Origin: Ilex aquifolium
Taxonomy: Eukaryota; Streptophyta; Magnoliopsida; Aquifoliales; Aquifoliaceae
Direction: 5' to 3'
Assembly (NCBI GenBank): GCA_951799425.1
Contig: OX637397.1
Location: 40,466,409-40,530,408, forward strand
DNA length: 64,000 bases
A model generated the notes under the pieces. The model did no database searches. It saw nothing but the letters and a program-made list of their open reading frames with translations, and was not told where the DNA came from. Within the stretch, counting starts at the first letter, position 1. Every line of letters starts with the position of its first letter. The position numbers and the translations under genes are program-made. Below, piece after piece: positions 44,001 through 57,500 of this stretch.

Positions 44001-47000
44001 ATCATACTCAAGCTGTAAAAAGAAGTAAGAACACAAAAAAATTATATCTAACAATTTCATAACATGTTAAAGTATGATGAAAATTTTATATATACTAAGA
44101 AAAGCAGTATAGTTTAGTACATAACTATGCAATGCAATTCATTCAATCTCCACAGAAGCAAAGGCAGCAGCAAATACTAAAGAGCAGTAATTTACAAGCC
44201 AACAATGTGGTGCTAATAAACCAACTTGCTAAAATAACGAGCAATCAGTTAAAAAAATTCAACTAACATTGTGCCCACAATTCAAGGGTAGTTGACATCT
44301 TGAATGACACATGCTGAACACCTAACAAACAACAATTTGAATTATCATCAGTTAATCAAAGTCAATACCCTTCAACAATTAACAACCAAGGGTTCTGTTT
44401 GTTAATCAACATAAGCTTCACTTAAAGCACAAAGTTGAAATTTCTCCCGGGTCTGAGGGTCATTTCTCTTACAACTCGCTTCAAATACTACGTTTGATAT
44501 GTGCGTACTTCCTCTGAACTACCTTATTTGATTTTATGATCCCATGATTTTTCCCCTAACAAATTTCATCAAAGAGCTTCCAAAACCTAAGAAGCACGAT
44601 CACATATAAGTAGTAGTCATACCAATGTTGGGCATGTGTGGGAGACCACTACCCTAGAGACACTCCCGGTCACATGTCAAATGCTTCTTTAACATGTTGA
44701 TGCTTTCAATTTTTATTTTTATTTTTTGGATGAGAAGAAAAACAGTATCTCGCGTGCAAAAAGGACAGCTACATACAATTGACACCCCAAGCTCCCTAAA
44801 AAGTCAACAATATTGAACATAGTAAACAAGGCCTTACCCGAAAGGTTTCACCAACTTCATATCAAATTTACTAAAGTAAATTCTTGTTAAACCAAGCCGA
44901 TGACGAACCTTGGGACAATAGTGACAGGAACCTTAAAGCTGATCGGGTAAATTCATACTCACTGCATTCGCCTTGTAATTGAGACCCTAGTGCAATTGGC
45001 TTTCTTTGGCAACTTAATTTTCCAATTATTTCAAAGGCCCAACCATGCATGCCCACCACAGATCAAGCTTGATTTCCGTGACCATGTTCGCTTTCTCTTA
45101 TTAAAGCTTTTGACTTTTCCAATCCACATCTTTTTTTAAGTATCTTTTGTTCTGCTCTAACCAAACCCCACGCCAAAAAACAAAGAGCAATGCCGAGATA
45201 AGTTATGCTTACAAAAAAGAACATCAAGTCACAGAAAAACAGAATTGCAAGTTACAATGCATACACAACTGAATAAAGGCCACTGCCCATCCTTCAGAAT
45301 GCCATAGTAATCAAAAGCAATCATATACACAAGCACGTGCGCAAATGAGAAAGGTGATAAAGAATATGAAAAGGAACACGAGGAAATAATGATCCACACC
45401 TGTGTCAAATACTTGAATGCATCTACAACTGGAGTAATCATATCCCTATAAGCCTCTATCTGCACATTGCAGTTACAGAACATAATGTTTTCTAATAGAA
45501 AAATTCATAGCTGCCAGGATGTTAAATGTTATGCCCCTTCATAAACACCGTACCTGATGAACAATTGTTCGAAGCACAGTCATTGGATTGGCATGAGCTA
45601 GTTTTGCAACCATTCGCCCAAGCTGCTTTAGATTTTCTTTTGCGAGCCGTTTCAGAATCCTTCTAGTGTCCAACTGCAGAATATCATCAGATTAGTAAAT
45701 TCTAGGAGATAGGCACACAATGTCCCAATGTGGAAAAGTGAAGAGAAAAAGATATTGTAACAAAACGTATTTATACCTTTGCCGTTTGCCTGGCAGACAA
45801 AACCATTGGAAGGCGCTCGTCATCTTTTTCCCATTCACCATACAAACGGTACCGTACCTAAGCAGACAAGATTTACCTAGCCATTTCCCAAGTGTACATA
45901 ATGAATTTTCAAATGGAAATATCAACGTCTCTTATGTAGAGCCAACCTCATATGGAAGGAGATTCATTACTTCCCAGATCTCCTGTCCAACTGCCGGATT
46001 CGCTGGTATCAACTGTAACGAAGGAAGTATACATGTTCCCAAAGCTTCCTCAATCCTTGACCTGGCTTGCTTCAGGGAAAAATTACGATTTCCACCACTA
46101 CCAGTTTCAGAATTAGAAGCACCACCAGTACTGACGAGCTCTAGTGCAGATAGGTAATAGCCTCTTAATACTCTGCACACCTGGCAATTCAGAAACCTCA
46201 TTAAGCCAATTTCTGTGAGCAAAAAGACAAAAAAAATTCAAAAAAAAAAAAATGCATGCAAAAAACTGCCAGAGACCAGAAAAATGTACCTTCTGCAACA
46301 ACAGAGAATCACGATATAGATAAGATCCAGTACAGGTAAGCATCTCAAAGAGCTCCTTGGGGAGGTCAATGGAAGATTTATTGATAAATGAATTTGTTGT
46401 CTCCATGGAATCAGAGCCAGCCCCTGAAGGCAAACCGAAGCTTTGAAGATGTATTTCACGAACTACATCATATGCTGAAGAGATTATTTTTTCAATAAGC
46501 CTGGATGTACAAAAGACAAGGTTATCGAAAAGGAAAGACAGGTAAAGTTTTAACATGAAAATTAACAATGCTAGAAACCAGAACTTAATGGCAGCAAAAA
46601 ACTAGAAGAATCCCTGCATGGACTTGTATCCCGGAGATTTACCTGAACAATCCATTGCATATCTGAATATGCTCCACCGGATTAAGTGATGAGAGGCGAT
46701 CAAATAGTATGCGGGCGTGATGCCTACCAAACAAAAAGTCACATGTATCAAACACTGGTGGGATGTAATAAAAAGTTGGATAATGACTTAACACAAAAGG
46801 GAAAGGCAAAAAAAAAAAAAACTGAAGCTTTACACAAGACATGCTCAATTTTTGTTTATGTCCTGTGAAACAAGTACAAAGTCAGCTTCTTGCAGTACTA
46901 CATGCAGTGCAGCATCATAGAACATCAAATTATTTATTACAAACAGAACACAAAAATGTGGTCAAGTTATCTGATCTTTAATATGTAAGCATTTTACACT

Positions 47001-50000
47001 GTTGGACCTTTTGATATCATGTCATTCCTACTTATCCACATGCGTATATTTAAAATAGATATGTATAGTATAGATATAATTAACAATGCAAAATAAAAGA
47101 AAATAATGGCAATTTCACAATTTTTCATCGAAAGAATACAAGTGAAAAGCCATCTGCAGGCTCATTTGTGGCTTGTAGGAGAGATGACACAAGAAAAAAT
47201 GAACAAGAGAATGCTCGAAAATACACAGTTCCCATCACCATCAAGGAACCAGTAACTTGTATTGTGACATTAAGACGAAAATGTATTAAAAGAACATCAG
47301 AGGAATCACAGAGAAACTAAAACTTAAATCGAGAAATCAATGCAACACATAAAAAGCATAGAAATCTAATTAGAAGAGATAAATTAGAATTTTGATAACT
47401 ATATTCCTATTAGATATTCCTAAGCACGCGTGTGCACACAAGCCCCCCCCCCCCCCCCTTTTTCCTTTTTTTTGTACCCACTTTTTTTTAGGAACAAACA
47501 AACGAATGACCAGGAAAAGGAAAAAGCAAAAGATATATTTTTGACTTTGAAGCTACATGGCACTAAATAGAGAAACTCACATCTTTTGCTGGAGAGAATT
47601 AGCCTAGAACTGACTTGGTGTTTTGAATATTCCAAAGGTTGTCCAAAATAAGACACTAGTGCATCTAGGATTTTCAGGGTATGGTTCCATGCAAGTCCAG
47701 TTAACAGCAAATTTGGGCAATACATTGAACAGTTACTCTAGTGGTGTTCTCCCCATTGTCTATTGCAATTTTAAAATGGAGATATTGTGCTACATTCTAA
47801 TATCTAGTTCCTCTTAAAAATGGAAAACTAAAACATCTTTAAAGATACCAGAACAACAGAATTTCAAAAGTCAACTTACCAGTCATCCACCAATAGAAAA
47901 CCAGTGAGCAAACCCAGGGTTTGGTTATTTTCAAGCTCTGAAGATCGTTCAGCAACCGCCTCAGTTTCCATGTCTACAGCTGCAAAAAGATCTATTGTCA
48001 CATCTCCTTGTTTCTCATCATCCATAAGATCCTTTCCAGTAGCAGCAAGATTTATTTTGCCAATTTTGTTTGCCTGTAGAAATTGGAAATATCAATACCA
48101 AAATGAATATGCATGTATTAGAATACCCTAAAAAACTTTGAACCCTTAGAAAAACCTGTGGACATATACTGAAAAACAAGAATTTTATGTACCACTAATA
48201 ACATGCACAATCAAAAAAACACTAATTGAACCTTTTAGCGTGAAATATGATCTATACATCAATGTGTTTGAGCTTACATGAGAAAGAACATGAACTAATG
48301 ATGAGGATGGAGAAAGCTCTAAGCAAATTGGACAAAAGAATCGGGAAATCATTCCACACACTATAAAAGTTAATGTACCTCATCAAGTCGCTTAGCAGAA
48401 AAAGCATTGTAATGCTCAAATGCCTCCTCATCCTTGGGAAGTAAGTGCGCATATCTGCAACAGATGTGAGAATTTTGATTAAAAAAGCAGCAGAAAAATA
48501 TGGTCCAAGAGAGAAAGTCATCAAAAAAAGCTCAACGACAAAAAGGATATGGAAAAAAAACAGAGCAACAGAAAATTCAGCAGGTAAAACATGAAGCAAT
48601 ATCTAAAACTTACAGTCAACAAGCAAGTAGTTAGCGTAGCTACCTTCGCCTCCCCTTCCCCCCTCTTTCTTCAAATGAAAAACAAAAAAGAAGCACAGAA
48701 ACACCGATTTTGAAATACTAAAAGTTACACACGTTGTTTCTCTAACATTCAATGCATCAGATGTTGAAACATAAGCACACCGGTGTGGATGTTCAAACAG
48801 TGCTTCAAGAATTTCCATCAAAAGAACCTTATTTTCCTCCATCCACCCCCGCCCACCATATATCTCCCCTCCCCTCAAAAAATAAAGAAAAAAATAATAG
48901 AAGAAAAGGACAAGAAAATAAACGCACTCCCCATATATGCTAATGGTTAACTCTTTCAAGGGATTTTTAAACGAGAAAAGTAGACAACAATTCTGACCAA
49001 GGAGTGCAGTCCAAAAGTTATTAAAAGTTTGACTTATGGGAAATAAAATCCTAACGAAGGCGTTTTGATCCAAATACATACACGGTCCCCTATTCTTAAT
49101 GGAAATGAATACAACTTGAATTCTAATCGTCAAAAGAGCTGTTAAAAAATTTAGGTCTCTATCACGATGGCATGAAGATGGAGGCATTGGTATGCAGGCC
49201 GAAATGTATGTGTCACCTGACCATTGTCTGTGGCTGGAAGGTTGACCAAGTTAAAATATCATTTAAGCAGCATTTGCTTAGCAATGGTTGTCAGATAGTC
49301 GTGGTGCAGGCAGTGGGATTGGCAGGTGAGGAGAGCAGAACTGGTTCCAACACCGGTGGTGATGGAAGTCTCTGATATTAAAATATAGTAGGAAGGACAA
49401 TAGTATGGATGCAGGTGAATGAAGATGGGTGATGCGTGGTGGGTGGCATGTAGTGATTGTAGCAGTGAATTAGTGTCGAGGACAGATATTGCAATGGTTA
49501 TAGGTGACAGTCTTAGCAAGACCAGTAGCACCATGGTTAGTGGGCAATAGAGTTCTTCATTCGTTCACTCAATTTCTTAGTTATCGAATTTTGTAATCCC
49601 CCTCATATTTTGACCCAAAAAGCACCCTCATAAAACCAAGGGTTAATCACAGAGAGCCCACATCTATGGGGCAGTATCACTTAACCCCCAGACAAAAAAT
49701 AATAAATAACCCCTAAAAATGGCAATCTGAATTACGCAGATGGTGCTTATTCAGTAGCAAATTTATAAAAACACCACAGCTAATATAGGAAATTATAACC
49801 ACGAGTTAACTACACTGAAGGTCCTCATATGCCCTGTGTCATTTTGGACCCCAATACATCAGCTGCTTCATTTTGGTCTTGGAGGTACTGAATTATGCAG
49901 CCCCTCAGCCAGACAGCAGCAAAAATTTACAAACCTGATGCACATGCCCATCAAGTGCGTGTATTAGAGGGGCAATTTGACGCAAAAAAAAAAAAAATAT

Positions 50001-53000
50001 TGACAAAATGGATATTCACATGTAACTAGCACATAAGGGAAAACACCAAAACTCTTTCTGTAATCTCCACTGCTCTCTGTTGCAACCCCTGCAGCTCTTT
50101 CCTCCCCTCCTCCGTGTCCTCCCTCTTACCTCATACCTCCCTCCCCCTCTCTATGTTGCCGTTGCGGTCTACTCGCAACTGGCCCACCTATGTGACCAAT
50201 TGTTTCTCTGTCTTGCAAAGGTTCTCTGTCTCACATCCCCCCCCCCCCCAAAAAAAAATATTTGTGGATTTAAATTAATTTTGGTTGACTCATGCATGAA
50301 GACACTATACAATTCAAAAATCGAACATTGATTATACAATATTTATATATTAAAAAGCAATTTATTCTTTTATAATTACGCAATTGAAAATTAAAATGAA
50401 GAAAGAGAAAAGAGAGTTTAGGTGTGGATTGATGAGATTGTTTAGCATTGGGGAGGGTCTTGATGTGTTGATTGAGTTATTTGACATTAGGGGCGTGTAG
50501 AGAAGATGATGGGGAAAAAAATTGAAATGAATTTTGTACCATTCAATGAAAACTTGATCAATCTTAACCGTGGTTATGCTTTTATAAGTTGAAGATTCAA
50601 CTTTGTAATATTAGATTAGATGTAATATGTATTACAGAGGTCGATTGACTAGAAAGTCATGGGTTTTGATTAATTTTGGCAGTATTTGTCTGAGGGTGGT
50701 GACACTTGTGGTGGTGCTGGTGTTGGTGTCAATGGGGCAATGGTTGTGGTGGTTTGGTGATTGGAGATGGCCGAGACGTTCCGGCTATTTTGGAATGATT
50801 AGTGGTACTAGTGATGGTGGTTTGGTGATCACAACCCTTTTTTCTAATTTTGGTCTTGACCCAATAGACCAAAACATCGGCAATGGTGATCTAGACACTT
50901 GGGTTGACGAAAAAAGCTTATTTGGAAAAGAACCAGCAAATAAGATAAAATGAGAAAAGGTGAAAATGGTTTGATTTACATAGTGAGAATTGGGTACTAG
51001 TGAAGAGAGCTGCGGGAAAATTTTGGGATTGTTGGGAATGTTTTGATTAATTGGAGGGAAGAGGGTCGTAGCATTGAAATTGGAAAAGATGCCACCGCTT
51101 TCTTTTTCGATTGGACGTCGATTTCTTATGATGCATCACATTAAGAGCATAAATGGTCTCTCCTTTCATTTCTCTCTCTCCCTCTCTTACATCGTATCTC
51201 TTCGTTGTTCTCTATATTTCAAAGAATTCTAAAAATCACAATGGACTTTCAATCTGAATATCTCCGTTCTTTCTCTGGTTCTTTGGAAGCTTTTCTTTCT
51301 ATCTCCACAACATTAGGGGAGTGGTCATCTTGGATTTGGATAGTGATGAGGAAAGGAGATTGGATTGATGATAAAATAGGGTCCTGGGTCACAGAAAGTG
51401 ATTTGATTAAGGATGAAGAAAGAAAATTTTTGGTTCTGTTCTCCACCTTAATAACAGAAAAAAGTATTGATCAAGTTCTATTTAGTCAGACTCTAGTGAT
51501 CATTGATCAAAGAAGGACTCCGGTTATCAAATGATTGAACAATCGAGAGCAATTTATTTACGATACTTAGCTGGCATTCCTACAAAGTATCTACTGAATT
51601 ATGAGTTCATTACATCTTGTTTAGCAAAATGGTGAATATTACTCGCTCATTATCAAAAAATCACTTATTCACAAACCTCGTGTGAGGTTAATAGCTTTCA
51701 TTTCCCATCTCAATGGACAATCCTTTTCGCTCCACTTAGCCTCATTCCCCTCTTAGGGGGTCCTTTAGTGATAGGTTCTATAGGAACCGGAAAATCCTAT
51801 TTGGCCAAATACCTAGCGACAAACTCCTACGTGCCTTTCATTAAAGTATCCAAGAACACCAAGAGAGAGAGAGAGGGAGGAAACAATTGGGAAAGAAGAA
51901 GGACCTACACATAAGAATCTCAACTCTCTCATCTCCCTCTTAGCTCTATCTATCATCTCACACATGCACACAAGAACATAGGAACACACAGAAACACATG
52001 AAGACATACATCCCCTAAAAACACACACACATGAACACAGATGAATGCATGAACACAGAAGAACCAAGGGTTGACGAGTTGTTGAGTAATTTATTCGTAT
52101 GTAAGTGCTTGTCTGTTTGAGAGAGAAAAACAAGAAAACAGGTGGTGAGTAATATACCCAAGGAATGTCCTTTTGATCATATAATTCAACGGGTCCACTT
52201 TGGCATCATTTTCCAAACAGCACATTCACAACGGCATACTTTAAGGGGTTAACCTGTCGAGTATAATACAACAAAACGGTTGAGTGATACAACCAGTAGT
52301 TTCGGTGGGAGCAGCTGGCTGTAATTAATCCTAAAAACAATCTCAGACCTCTGACGCCACAAGAAATTCACAAATAAGCATTTGAATCTGAAAATCACTC
52401 CATTTTATCCATCATAAAAGCAAAGCAAAATTTTCATACTAAGGGAGAAATTCCAACCCCAAACACGAGAATAAGATTTGCACTCTCCAATACCAATTTC
52501 CATCCCCAGATATCATAGATTTGCATATCTGAACCTGATATAGTACTTCAGTTATCCCTCCCCATTCTTCATCTAGGAATTCTTAGCTAAGCCCGTGGAT
52601 TTGAATAGTACTTTTATAGTGCTTTTTTTGTTCATCCCCACTAAATAAAATTGCTCAACTCCAACAGACAAGACGCCCAAGAAGAACAATGGTTAATCTA
52701 GCACATGCAAACAGATGGAATGCTATATCCTGTCTTCCAAGATACACAACCAATTTAAATGAGTAGTCCATTGTATTGACAATGTATCACCATCACTTAG
52801 CATCATTCGAATATCGGAACCATATAAACCAACCTCAAGGTTCACCAACACACAACAAATTCACCTAAGAAACTAATATATTTAGGAATAAACATAGCAC
52901 AAGAGTGATAAAGTGATACATAAGTTATTCTTCAACTGCATGTTACAACTTTTGGATGTCAATCCCAGAAGAAGCAGCCTGTTAAAAAATAAAAGCACCA

Positions 53001-54521
53001 CGATTACAGATTACAATACACTAGAACTCTTGGGCAACCCACTGCTAGTCAATTTTTGAGGGACAAAACAAACAATCAAGGGGAGGTTGAGGGAGGGAGT
53101 CAACATGTTATTGTTGGCGGGCTTGATGAGAAGTACAAGAGTCTCACCCATGTCCAGGGGAGAGTCAAATTTAGAGGAGACCAGCCACCCCCCCCCCCCC
53201 CCCCCCCTTTCTTCTGGAAAAAAAAAAAAGAAAAAAGTAAAGGCCATTAGTAATAATTTGCTAAATAACATAATCTATTTTTTACTTTACAAGGCCCTCC
53301 TTCACATATTTAAATAGAATTAAGGTTTGCCATGGTCAAGAGTTCATATGACCACCGTTCCTTTCCAACTGTTAGAGCCACAAGCACCAGCCTTTCTCAT
53401 CTCCAATGCAGATACAGCCACACGATTAGTCCATTTCGTGGGAAACACGAGGACTTGTGAATAATGGAACGGGTGGATGGATGCAATGAGCTTCCCCCTT
53501 CTTTTTTTTTCTTTGGAGGGGGGGGGGGGGAAGGGGGGGCTTCCTCTCATTTTCAGCACACTTCTGGCAAATAGAATTAACCCTCCCCCCTTTTTTTCTT
53601 TTCATTTCTCACCTTCTTGTCTTTTTTATCCTCCCTTTCCTTCTTACCAAACAATGAAAACACGACCATCCATTCCCATTCTTTCTTCTCACTCTTCCCT
53701 CCAGCCAAAATAAGATGTTAGACTAAATGCCTGTCTTCATTTGAATCTTAAGGTTTCTCTCTGTGGACATTGTAACTTAGCAGTTAGCATTGTCCTATCA
53801 ATCTCATCAAAAGTTATGACCTCTTGAGGTGGGCAAATGAAATCCTTAAAGATTACCTCAACTCAAAAAAGCCTTTTTCCCAACCACCTGGGTCAGCTAC
53901 ATGAACCCTACTTCTCCATTGTGCTCTGGGTCATATTTTCCATATAAACCATGAGATACCAATTCGTCAAACTTTATACAGGAAAGAACTGGTTGAAATG
54001 TTCATCAGGAAAAATGACTCTATAGTACCTATCTTATCATGTACAGATGATTTTCCTTCTAGAGAAGTACAGGCTATATATATCCTATTTACTGATACAT
54101 ACATACATATAGATATATATAACCAGTATTGAAAATGTTAATGTTCTATATTTCATTGAGATTTAAATTTCAATGTCATGCAAAGCCACGCATCCATTGA
54201 TCCTTGCATGCCTTGGCACCAGAAGGTTTAATATCTAGTTCTCAGATCTGCCGGGGTTTGCTTGTGTAAAGCAAAATACTCGCCGTGCTGGAAACAGGTT
54301 TGCAAATGTCTATGGGGATTGGGGAAGGTATAGCCTGTCTTGGGCATGTCAGGATGGGGCAGGAGAATACTCCTCTATGGCAGAGACAGGAGAGGACTAT
54401 CCTATCCCAGGCCTGAACTTCTTTTCCTAGAAAGAAACCCATGTTTGAATGTAATCCAGATAATTGGTCACTTAAAACTGCAACAACATAATACACCTTG
54501 AAAGAACCACACCATGAGAAG

Positions 54522-54557
<36 letters not shown>

Positions 54558-57500
54558 AAAGACTAACATGCTATCAAGATCAATGAAGTTTTTCTTCACC
54601 AGTAAAGCAGTAAGCTGATAGAGCCCAAAAGGTACAGGACAACTGACTTCCACGCGTTGATAATATTGAAACTTGAATGCAAGAATTTGTGAAGCATGAG
54701 ACTGCAAAATTTGAACAATATAGAAAATTTAGTAAAGGGGGGCCTTCATTGAGTATAAACATCTAAAACACACAACAGTCAACCAGGACCATGTACAATA
54801 TTAATAAATACTATACATATTCCTGCACCTTGGGGAAAATGGGAATCAGGTCCAAAAAGACATCGTTACCAGGCTGAAGTTCAAAACACTCCAGAACCTG
54901 AACAATGATACACTTATCAGTAACTACCAATAAACACCAAATCAACCACTCTAAACAGTCTTTTGACCCAAAAAAAAGGGCACGTTAATCAGTATAAAAG
55001 AGAAGGACTACTTACAATATCAAAAACACGGTTTGGATCCAGATCAAAATGTCCAATTAAAGACTGCACTTTATATAAAAGTTAGAAATTGTACATAAAA
55101 AAGACGGACATGTATTTGAATAGGAAGAAGTTCAAATTACAACCTTAATTATGCCGACTGTAGCTGCCGATGCATTCTTAGCAGAAGCTTCGGAACCCCG
55201 ACAGAGGACGGTAACCTAGATATCCACAGCAGTACAAGAATCTGAGACACCTAGTCACCTTAACTCAAAGGTTGGTCATGTTTCCTATTAATGTTTCTTA
55301 ATTAGCACAAATATTAGCGGTATAGCAAGATTGGAATTGAGGGTCTAAACTCCTCACTTTCTTGGGATATCAGAGACCAAATCTCATAAATTTCACAAGT
55401 TTTTTATTTCAAATTTTGATAGATGAGATTCCCTGTAGAGTGCCCAAAAGAGACTGCATAACATCTACACACATCCTGTACACCAAAAATTTATTATGAA
55501 AGCAAAGTGATTCTCAAAGAATGACATTCAGTATTAAGCCTTTTCTTTTTTGATAGGGAAAAGCCCTTACCACATAGCACTGGCACATAATTAAAGGACA
55601 GACAAGCAACCAGCATCCAACAATAAAAGATCCCAAGGTCAACTCCATCGACTAAAGAAGTATGGCAAATCACCATTTTGTACATATTGGATCTTTTGAA
55701 AACCTATGTAATGCAACTATCCAAGTTGTTTATTTCACATACCCCTCATTTCAATTTCTGCTTTCAATGAAGTCCAATTATTTCTAATGTACCAGAGACT
55801 CGCCATTTGCTCAAGTATACAAAATATGGTTAATGCAAGTCATTTGGACAAACCAGTACAGAGATTAAAAACGATACTTTTGAACCACAGGAGACAGAGA
55901 ATACTGTCAATAGTGTACAAAAAGGGGTTAATAGAGGACAACTAACACCCCTCGACACAAAACACAGAGTTAGCATCAACAGCCCCCACGATTATGCTTT
56001 GAAAGCTACACCCCAGTACATTGAACGAGGAGAAAATCCACTAAGAAATTAAAGTACAAAGTTTTCTTCACACAAAAAAGGCAATTATTGTGTTTGTTGT
56101 ATTCTAACTTGTAAAGAACTGATATAGCATGTGCACAAAGTAATTGAATCCTCCTCATGCAGGATAGCTTTCATGCCAAAACTGATAAAGCACAAATTGA
56201 AATATCCAAAGCCGAATTTTTTATTTATCAGCAAAAATCCAAAGCTGAATAATATCAGTTTCTCTATGAAAACATCATGTAGCAGCCTCCTTTTTGCAGT
56301 TTTTTTGGGGGTAGAAAGGAGGGGGGGGACCTTCCATCACACTGTATAGTTTTTTCTAATAATGATTCAAATATTGGTAAAATAAAGATAAGAATAAAGT
56401 GCAGAGAGATCATCTTCTTCCTTAAGAGTTAAAAACACCTCTATTTCATTGGGTGAAAAGAAAAAACTAAGCCCATTATGTAATCCCCTTGCAAGAGGAA
56501 TGTGATCATACCCTGCCACACATAAAACAAATTCTAACAAGCAAGAAAAGAAAACTAATTTAAAACATAATCCTACCAGCTTGGCATAGCCCTCACTCTC
56601 TTCCCGAAGAAGATTAAATTTGGTTTGTTGATAAAGAAGGCGAGTGTTTACTCTGACCTGAAATCAACAGCAATGAATCATCAACACAAAGGAGTAACAA
56701 GGACCAAGTTGAGCATGTTCTATACATCTCATTATCTTAGAGACAGATATCAAGATATGGGACTCTTTGACTTGCCAATTCAGCAAACGGAATTCCTGTA
56801 CGGTCAGTAAAAGAGTCCCTGTACCTTCAGTGAAAGACTCCTCCTTTGCAACTCAATGGCTTACTATCCATGTAAGAAATCATTAACATGCGTATAAAAT
56901 GCATCAACTGATGAAAAGGAAACAAAAAATACCAAAAGCATCGATTTGTGTCAGCCTATAATCTGACTCATGCCACAATAACTAAGTGTGTAACTCTAGG
57001 ACTATGAACAGCATACCTCTTTTGACTTCAAATCTGCAGCCTTTATCTTGATCATCTCTGACTCCCACAAGAATTCTTCCTGCAAAGTATGAAGAAGAGA
57101 TATAAATTTTTTTTCTTTTTTCCCCTTTTCCAGGATAGATGAAATAAAAGTTTATATTTTAGACAGCAAATAAAACTCACCTCACAGCGCTCTTGAAAAA
57201 GCCTGAGTGGAACCAAGGTAGATTCCACTAGCCATTTTGCCTACAACAAAGACAAAAGCAGAAATTATCAGGACAAAAGCAAAATATAAATATAAATGCA
57301 TATAAATATACATACATACAGAGGGGGGAAGAGACGCACACACAGAAAGACAGAGAAGAAACCATAAACAGTAAAATAACCAACAGATAAAAGTACAAAC
57401 GGGGTTATCATCAAAAGAAGATATAAATAAATAACCACATAAAATGAGTAGAGTTCAGAGATGTTTTTGAAACACCAAATAGTTCATGGTAAGATCAAAA

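Larger units (their letters stand above)
48455..54567 (-). other. THO2 intron 10 (6.1 kb), the largest intron
   Basis: Lies between exon 10 (ending ...GATAGCAT|gttagt) and exon 11 (ttgcag|ATATGCGC); the split Ile codon rejoins correctly. It has absorbed a ycf2 plastid fragment (51355-51850), a Helitron-related tract (about 50287-50420), C13 and C20 tracts (50237-50249, 53188-53207), a G13 tract (53518-53530) and a (GA)n repeat (54525-54555). No intact gene seen on either strand. Confidence 0.8.

Noticed and set aside
45720-46157. 145-codon + strand frame
   Set aside because: Antisense shadow of THO2 exons 15 and 16.
50627-50953. 108-codon Gly/Val-rich + strand ORF
   Set aside because: Low complexity from GGTGGT repeats, no splice or family support, inside a THO2 intron; kept only as part of a composite-insertion idea.
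51205-51534. 109-codon + strand ORF as a gene
   Set aside because: Its second half is degenerate plastid ycf2 and the first half has no recognisable match; a chance frame.
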